From Chrysochromulina tobinii (lineage: Eukaryota; Haptophyta; Prymnesiales; Chrysochromulinaceae), in contig JWZX01002845.1 of NCBI GenBank assembly GCA_001275005.1, positions 1 through 42,575 of the forward strand: a stretch of 42,575 bases of DNA, in the 5' to 3' direction. Under the pieces are notes generated by a model that worked only from the letters and a program-made list of their open reading frames with translations, had not been told where the DNA came from and searched no databases. The stretch's first letter is position 1; every line of letters begins with the position of its first letter. The position numbers and the translations under genes were made by a program. Shown here piece after piece: positions 38,301 to 42,575 of this stretch.

Positions 38301-40138
38301 CGTCCTTCCATGAAAACGTCCTTCAGAGCCGCCGCCTGATCCACCGCCTGCTGCTGGTGACTCACTGCCGGCTCGAGGTCGCCGAGCAGCCGGTAGACGA
38401 AGCTGAGATTGCCGTGAGCTCGCATCTCGCGCTCGCCGTCGTTGGTCGCGTGCGCGAGGTCGAGTACCGCTCGGTACAGCGCGAGTGCGCCATGTGCGTC
38501 GCCGAGCTGCAGCTTCACCTACACTCGTGGGCACACGCACGCACACTCAGGCGCACTCAGGCGCACTCAGGCGCACTCAGACGCACTCAGGCGCAAGCAC
38601 GGGAAGCATCAGCACTCATCCGTCGCAATCAAGGGCCATCATCCTTCGCAATCAAGGGCATCATCACCTGCGCGAGATCGGACGAGGCGCAATCAAGGGC
38701 CATCATCCATCACAATCAAGGGCATCATCATCACCTGCGCGAGATCGGACGAGGCGCGTGCTTGCCATTTGGAGCGGACTGCGCCCTCGGGCAGCTTCTC
38801 CATCGCCCGCTGCAGCGCGGCCTCGAGCACCTGATGAGGGAGGCAATCCAGAAGTGCTCAGCGGCAGTCCGACGCACGATGTCCTAATTAGGGATATGTC
38901 CTAATAGGGGTATGTCCTAATTAGGGAGATCAAGAGACAATCGGAGAGACCATCTTGGACGCTCGAGATGGCGCGCGGGCGTCGTCCCGGGTACGTACCT
39001 CCTTCGCCTCCTCGTGCTGCTCGAGCTGCGCGCGGCAGCTCGCCTCCGAGATTAAGTCCGAGATCACGGCCTCGTCATCAGGCGGCTCGAGGGACTCATG
39101 CACCTGAGGACACAGGCGCAATCAGGCGAGATTAAGTCCGAGATCACGGCCTCATCATCAGGCGGCTCGAGGTGTTCCCGAGCACAGGCGCAATCAGTGC
39201 CCATCAGTGCCCATCAGTGCCCATCAGTGCCCATCAGTGCCCATCAGTGCCCATCAGTGCCCATCAGTGCCCATCAGTGCCCATCAGTGGCCATCAGTGG
39301 CAAATTGCGATGGCCATCACCGATGGCTCAGAGCGGCGCACATCTGCGGTGGCTATCAGCGGTGGGCATCAGCGGTCATCAGCGGTCGTCAGCGGCCATC
39401 AGCGGCCATCAGCGGTCACAGCGGCCATCAGCGGCCATCAGCGGTCATCAGCGGCCATCAGCGGCCATCAGCGGTCATCAGCGGCCGTCAGCGCACCATC
39501 CGCAGCTGATGGAGAGCGGCCACCGCCTTGTCGAGGGCGCCCAGCTCCGAATGGCACCAGACGAGGCTCTCAAGGACCTCGATCTCGGCGGCGGGCGTCT
39601 CGGCCAGCCGCAGCGCCGAATCGTAGCAGCGCGACGCCTCGAAGAGTGACCCGAGCATCACCATCGATGTCCCCATGTTCTGAAGCGCGGTGCACTCCTG
39701 TTGCCTGTCACCTGCCTGGTGGGCGGCCTCGGCGAGGTAGTAGAACTTCTCGCCCGCGTCGTCATACGCGCCTGCCTCGAAGAGCTCGACCGCCTCCTTT
39801 TGGATCGCGTCCGTGAGTGGGTTGCCCTGCTTCTCGAGCTTGAACGACGGCTTCGCTGCCACCGCCTCCTCGTCCACGTAGCCAGTGTCTTCGACCGCAG
39901 CAGCGCCCCCGCCGGCGGCCGGCGCCACCGCGGCGCCCCCGCCGACACCACCCGCGTTTGGCATCGCATCCTCCTCCTTCTTCTTGCCACCCCTGTTGGC
40001 TCGGCGCGAGAAGGAGTTGGAGCGCTTCGTCGGCTTCTTGGCCGCCGCCTCCTCGGGGTCAGGCGCAGTCATCGTCGGCTTCTCAGCAGCCGGCGTCTCG
40101 TCGGGCGTCATGTCGATGGCATTCAGCGTCGACGACAT
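35348..40138 (-). CDS. TPR-CHAT protein, nine exons, catalytic Cys replaced by Ser
   Basis: Exons 40138-39497, 39103-38999, 38830-38735, 38518-38265, 38067-37832, 37711-37029, 36922-36464, 36280-35996, 35809-35348 join in phase to 1073 residues. Residues 1-75 are Pro/Glu/Lys/Ser-rich and likely disordered. TPR-like helical pairs follow (for example N-P-L-T-D-A-I-Q-K-E-A-V-E-L-F, and G-D-A-H-G-A-L-A-L-Y-R-A-V-L-D-L-A). The C-terminal half is a CHAT (caspase/separase-like) domain: L-Q-W-V-P-F-C-A-L-P, L-P-G-A-L-V-E-A-T-K-V-A, the His strand L-V-H-I-A-S-H-A, then V-V-L-A-G-S-H-S-G-Y-G where active members have S-A-C-x-x-G, and G-L-P-R-A-L-L-C-A-G-A-R-A-V-V-G-A and H-P-A-F-W-A-G-F-A-L-I-G-A. Family: peptidases often fused to TPRs. 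With Ser for Cys it is either inactive or uses a Ser nucleophile. Confidence 0.85.
35810..35995 (-). repeat. CHAT gene intron 8: GGTCATCAGT array and exon-start copy
   Basis: 186 nt, donor GAG|GTGTGA, acceptor CTCATCAG|G. Five to six 10-bp GGTCATCAGT units (35829-35880), plus a second copy of the exon 9 start (GGGACAGCTCGAG on the sense strand, near 35884-35896) preceded by its own CGGCAG|GTGA. Confidence 0.85.
36281..36463 (-). repeat. CHAT gene intron 7: CTCAGCCCAAT array
   Basis: 183 nt, donor CCG|GTACGT, acceptor GCGCGCAG|G. About ten 11-bp CTCAGCCCAAT-type units at 36296-36415 (some shortened or changed to CTCAGCCGAAT, CTCAGCCCGAT). Confidence 0.85.
36923..37028 (-). repeat. CHAT gene intron 6 with matching borders
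   Basis: 106 nt, starting GTACGCGGACAGCC, while the downstream exon starts GTACGTGGACCGCC (12 of 14 bases the same). The middle holds GGGACTCATTC-type units. Acceptor TTCCCCACAG|G. Confidence 0.82.
37712..37831 (-). repeat. CHAT gene intron 5: GGTCATCAGT array
   Basis: 120 nt, donor G|GTGAGT, acceptor TGATTGCAG|GT. Mostly GTGGTCATCA/GCGCCCATCA 10-bp units. Confidence 0.82.
38068..38264 (-). repeat. CHAT gene intron 4: GGGGAGATAA array and purine-rich tract
   Basis: 197 nt. Units of GGGGAGATAA (10 bp, about five) lie at 38070-38145, followed by a GGGGCGGGGCGGGGG-rich purine tract at about 38190-38225 (plus strand), i.e. a strongly pyrimidine-rich sense strand. Confidence 0.82.
38519..38734 (-). 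repeat. CHAT gene intron 3: ACTCAGGCGC array and exon-edge duplicate
   Basis: 216 nt. Five 10-bp CACTCAGGCG units (38546-38594). The end of exon 3 (ACCTGCGCGAGATCGGACGA, plus strand at 38733) is copied at 38664 in the intron, 69 bp away. Confidence 0.85.
38831..38998 (-). repeat. CHAT gene intron 2 with shared 3' tail
   Basis: 168 nt, donor GAG|GTACGT, acceptor tail GATTGCCTCCCTCATCAG|G. TATGTCCTAAT(TA)GGG units recur at about 38877-38925. Confidence 0.82.
39104..39496 (-). repeat. CHAT gene intron 1: CCCATCAGTG and CATCAGCGGC arrays, exon copy
   Basis: 393 nt, donor ATG|GTGCGC, acceptor CCTCAG|G. Nine to ten perfect CCCATCAGTG units (39199-39290) are followed by about a dozen CATCAGCGG(C/T) units (39355-39490). 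A ~48-bp copy of exon 2 (GATTAAGTCCGAGATCACGG, exon at about 39050, copy at about 39130) lies near the 3' end of the intron. Confidence 0.9.
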
Positions 40139-40480
40139 CGCGAGCGCGGTCCGTGCCTATATCTCGATGTCGCGGCGCGAGTGTCCGCGACGCAAACGTC
40201 GGCGCTTCGCTGCGATGGTCGGGCGACGGCCGTTGCCTCTGAGCGCTGCGTTGAGCGTTTATGGAGCTCAATGTAAGGTTAGGTCTGTTGTGTGTGCATT
40301 CTCCGTCACACGCGAGACACAAGACAGCCGCAATGCACAAATCTCAAATGAAGAGAGAGCAGGGGAGGATGCGGCCTATTCCGGCACTTGAAGATAGTGC
40401 CGCTACACGCACATCGCGTCTTCGCCTCATGGAGCCTTCTAATTGGCGCCCGGAACGGCGCCCGGAACATGCTCTCTAAC
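40139..40480. other. Region between CHAT gene start and MFS gene end
   Basis: About 340 bases upstream of the CHAT gene and downstream of the MFS gene (both minus). It should hold the CHAT promoter. No repeat array or RNA gene seen. Confidence 0.45.
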
Positions 40481-42536
40481 TCAGTCCGCCTTCTTCTTGG
40501 CGCCTGCCACGGCGGCGCCACCGCCGGCCGCACTAAGGTCAATGTCTTCGAGGGCGACCCCTTTGGTCTCCGGTAGGCACCCGAAGACGAGGGCCCACGC
40601 CAACACGCACACCGACGCGAACCCAAACAGGATCGGCTGCATGCCGAAGCGCGCGCTCGCAATCGGAAAGAGCGCCGCCACGAGCATGTTGGAGAGCCAT
40701 TGCACCGTGGTCGTGGCCGACACACCGGCGGCACGCACCTGTGCCATTATGAGGAGGACCCCATCAGAGGCCATCAGAGGCCATCAGAGGCCATCAGAGG
40801 CCATCAGAGGCCCTATCAGAGGCCATCAGAGCCCCTATCAGAGGCCATCAGAGCCCATCAAAGGTCATCAGAGCCCATCAGAGCCATCGGAGAGTCAGTG
40901 CACGATCGAGGCCGCTGAAATGCCCGCGTACCGCTGTGGGGAAGAGCTCCGCGGCAAGGGATTCATCAGGGATTCATTAGGGACTCATAAGGGACTCATT
41001 AGGGCGGTCCGCGTACCGCTGTGGGGAAGAGCTCCGCGGCAAGGATGTTGGGGAGCGGCCCCAGGGACATACCAAAGAACACCCCAAATAAGGTAATGGC
41101 GGCCGTCGCTGCTGCTGCTGAGAGAGCCGAAGGCGCCGTGCCGAGCGCCGTGCCGGCGGCGGCAGCGGCGGCGGGAGCACCGACAGTGAGGGCGAGTACT
41201 CCGAGGCAGATGGCAAGGGGCGGTATGAAGTGGAGGAGCATCCAGCGACGTCCTTTGCGATCGATCAGATAGGAGGCGAGGAGGACGGACGGGATCTTGG
41301 GAAGGTAGGTCAGTACCTGCCATCGGGAGTGGCCAGGCATCGGGTTACGTCATTTGGAGTGGCCATGCATCACGATCAGAGGGCCCTCAGAGGGCCCTCA
41401 GAGGGCCCTCAGAGGGCCCTCAGAGGGCAATCAGAGGGCAGCTGTGATGGCGTTCATTACCGTCGCCAGCATCGCCGCCACGTCTGGTTGAGTGACGCCG
41501 AGCGCCGTGAACATGGCGGGCGCCCCGGCCTTCTTGAGGATTGAGGGTGTGAAGTACACGATCGCGTTCACGCCGCAGAACTGCTGGCAGAGCTGGAGGG
41601 CCGAGCACACAAGGAGAGCGCGGCGCGTGCGACGACTCTGCCAGAGCAAACGGAGCGTCGTCGCGGGCGAAGCGTTGTCCTGAGCACGGGCCACGCCGCC
41701 GGCGCCGTCGCGGGCGCCGCCACCAGCGGCAGTCTCCTTGGCAAGACCGTCCTGGATCGAGCGCAGCTCGTCCTCCACCTGTGGGGATCGAAGACGCTCG
41801 AGGGCAATCAAGGGTGATCAAGGGTGATCAAGGGTGATCAAGGGTGATCAAAGGTGATCCAATCGTAAGGCTCAACCACCTCCATGTGCCCACGAAGACG
41901 CTCGAGGGCCACCCTCGCACCGGCTTCGTCATTTCGCTTCGAGAGGAGCCAGCGTGGAGATTCCGGAAGGCTGAGGACGACGAGGGCCTGGAAGAGCGCG
42001 GGCACGAGCGAAAGGCCGAGCATCACGCGCCACGAGTGCCCGAGCACCAGGCCACCGAGCCCCACGAGGTACGAGAGCAGAATGCCGGACGAGACGCACA
42101 GCTGCGGGAGCGTGCTCAGGGCGCCTCGCTGCGCCGGCTCGGCGCACTCGGCGATGTAGGTGGGCACGGCGGAGGAGACGATGCCTGCGGCGAGGCCGAC
42201 GGTCATGCGCCCGGCCACGAGCACCTCGCTCCCCGGAGACCATGCCATCAGCAGCCCGCCAAGCACGAAGCAGGCCGACGAGAGCACAAGCGTTCGCTTC
42301 CGGCCGACCCAGTCGCAGAGCTTTCCCGAGCAGGCGGTGCCCACGACCGCACCCATCGTGGTCGACGACGCGATCAGCCCCGTCACCGCCGGTCGCGCCG
42401 CCAGCCCAAACTCGCTGCTGATGCCCAGAAGCGCGCCCGCGATCACGCCCGTGTTGAAGCCCTGGAGCAGCGAGCCGAGCGCGGCGCCCGCCGCGACCTG
42501 CAGCCCGGCGCGCTTGCGGCTGCTTGGTACTACCAT
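40481..42536 (-). CDS. MFS sugar porter (SP family), four exons
   Basis: Exons 42536-41880, 41778-41461, 41316-41017 and 40738-40481 join in phase 0 to 510 residues, the usual length. Sugar-porter signatures are all present: G-F-N-T-G-V-I-A-G in helix 1, D-W-V-G-R-K-R and D-R-K-G-R-R loops (MFS R-x-G-R-R), G-R-M-T-V-G-L-A-A-G-I and P-x-Y-I-A-E, P-E-S-P-R-W-L-L, Q-Q-F-C-G-V-N-A-I-V-Y-F in helix 7, A-E-L-F-P-T-A-V-R and P-E-T-K-G near the C-terminus. It would carry hexose or polyol across a membrane by facilitated diffusion or H+ symport; Gln-Gln in helix 7 fits hexose binding. Target membrane unknown. An internal copy of the exon 3 end inside intron 3 looks like an extra exon but is skipped here because exon 3 to exon 4 gives A-V-R-A-A-G-V-S. 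Confidence 0.9.
40739..41016 (-). repeat. MFS intron 3: AGGCCATCAG array and 35-bp exon-border duplicate
   Basis: 278 nt, donor GCG|GTACGC, acceptor GGCACAG|G. The end of exon 3 plus donor (plus-strand CGCGTACCGCTGTGGGGAAG onward, 35 bp) is at 41010-41044 and copied at 40925-40959. Between and beyond are GGGACTCATTA units and about nine AGGCCATCAG units (40765-40890). Confidence 0.88.
41317..41460 (-). repeat. MFS intron 2: palindromic AGAGGGCCCTC array
   Basis: 144 nt, donor ACG|GTAATG, acceptor GATGGCAG|G. Four to five AGAGGGCCCTC units (41379-41425); the unit is itself a near-palindrome (GAGGGCCCTC). A GGAGTGGCCA(G/T)GCATC duplicate lies at 41326 and 41357. Confidence 0.85.
41779..41879 (-). 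repeat. MFS intron 1: GATCAAGGGT array and exon-border duplicate
   Basis: 101 nt, donor GAG|GTGGTT, acceptor TCCCCACAG|G. Five 10-bp AAGGGTGATC units (41806-41860). The end of exon 1 (sense GCCCTCGAGCGTCTTCG) is repeated just before the acceptor. Confidence 0.88.
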
Positions 42537-42575
42537 CGCTGTCGTCGCCCTGCGCCCAGCTGACGGCAGCGCTGC

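Noticed and set aside
39189-39490. CRISPR-like array
   Set aside because: Units are 10 bp, directly tandem and without spacers, inside a spliced eukaryotic intron. This is a minisatellite, not a CRISPR array.
40908-40959. Extra exon of the sugar porter
   Set aside because: It is a copy of the exon 3 end and runs into a stop; direct joining of 41017 to 40738 gives the conserved A-V-R-A-A-G sequence in phase.
1-42575. tRNA, rRNA or spliced-leader genes
   Set aside because: No stretch with a convincing tRNA T-loop plus acceptor stem or rRNA core was seen by eye; GTTCGA-like words found lie inside coding exons.

Overview
The window looks like nuclear DNA of a GC-rich, flagellated, photosynthetic alga with chlorophyll c, most likely a haptophyte (a related chlorophyll-c lineage is possible). 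Evidence: a three-helix fucoxanthin-chlorophyll type antenna protein, two ciliary/centriolar genes (CFAP96-like, WDR90/POC16-like), protein-coding genes split by short GT-AG introns, and many short tandem repeats in those introns. Nothing points to bacterial operons. Exon structures were worked out by hand from splice signals, reading phase and conserved motifs; none is backed by transcripts.

Layout. 1-5.5 kb: a GH27 alpha-galactosidase-like 5' fragment running into a DUF4504/C1orf74-like gene, a membrane-anchored SSAT-like GNAT acetyltransferase (-), then a GT8-like and a GT25-like glycosyltransferase in tandem (+). 5.5-9.6 kb: an EF-hand protein with an RGD tandem repeat (-), a 2OG-Fe(II) oxygenase with a Gly/Ser-repeat insert (+), and the antenna protein (+). 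9.9-14.7 kb: an MTA/SAH nucleosidase fused to an unknown C-terminal domain (+), an FkbM methyltransferase (-), and the CFAP96-like gene (+). 15.9-22.2 kb: one large WDR90/POC16-like gene (-). 22.5-29.4 kb: a giant NLR-like gene (+) with Nudix-like, split kinase, HET-like plus RRM-like, NACHT and LRR domains, carrying two apparent frameshifts. 31.2-34.4 kb: a mitochondrial FMN/3Fe-4S glutamate-synthase-like protein in seven exons (-). 35.3-40.1 kb: a nine-exon TPR-CHAT protein (-) whose usual catalytic Cys is Ser. 40.5-42.5 kb: a four-exon MFS sugar porter (-).

Two themes stand out. First, the NLR-like gene and the TPR-CHAT gene, about 6 kb apart, resemble the sensor and effector/protease parts of conflict systems; a functional link is only inference. 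Second, the introns share odd structure: several are bordered by direct repeats of exon sequence as if made by tandem duplication around an AG|GT site, many are filled with 10-11 bp minisatellites, and unrelated genes share one 3' intron tail (CTGATTGCCTCCCTCATCAG). The glycosyltransferases and the FkbM methyltransferase suggest surface or secretory glycan work; the remaining genes are metabolic or ciliary housekeeping.
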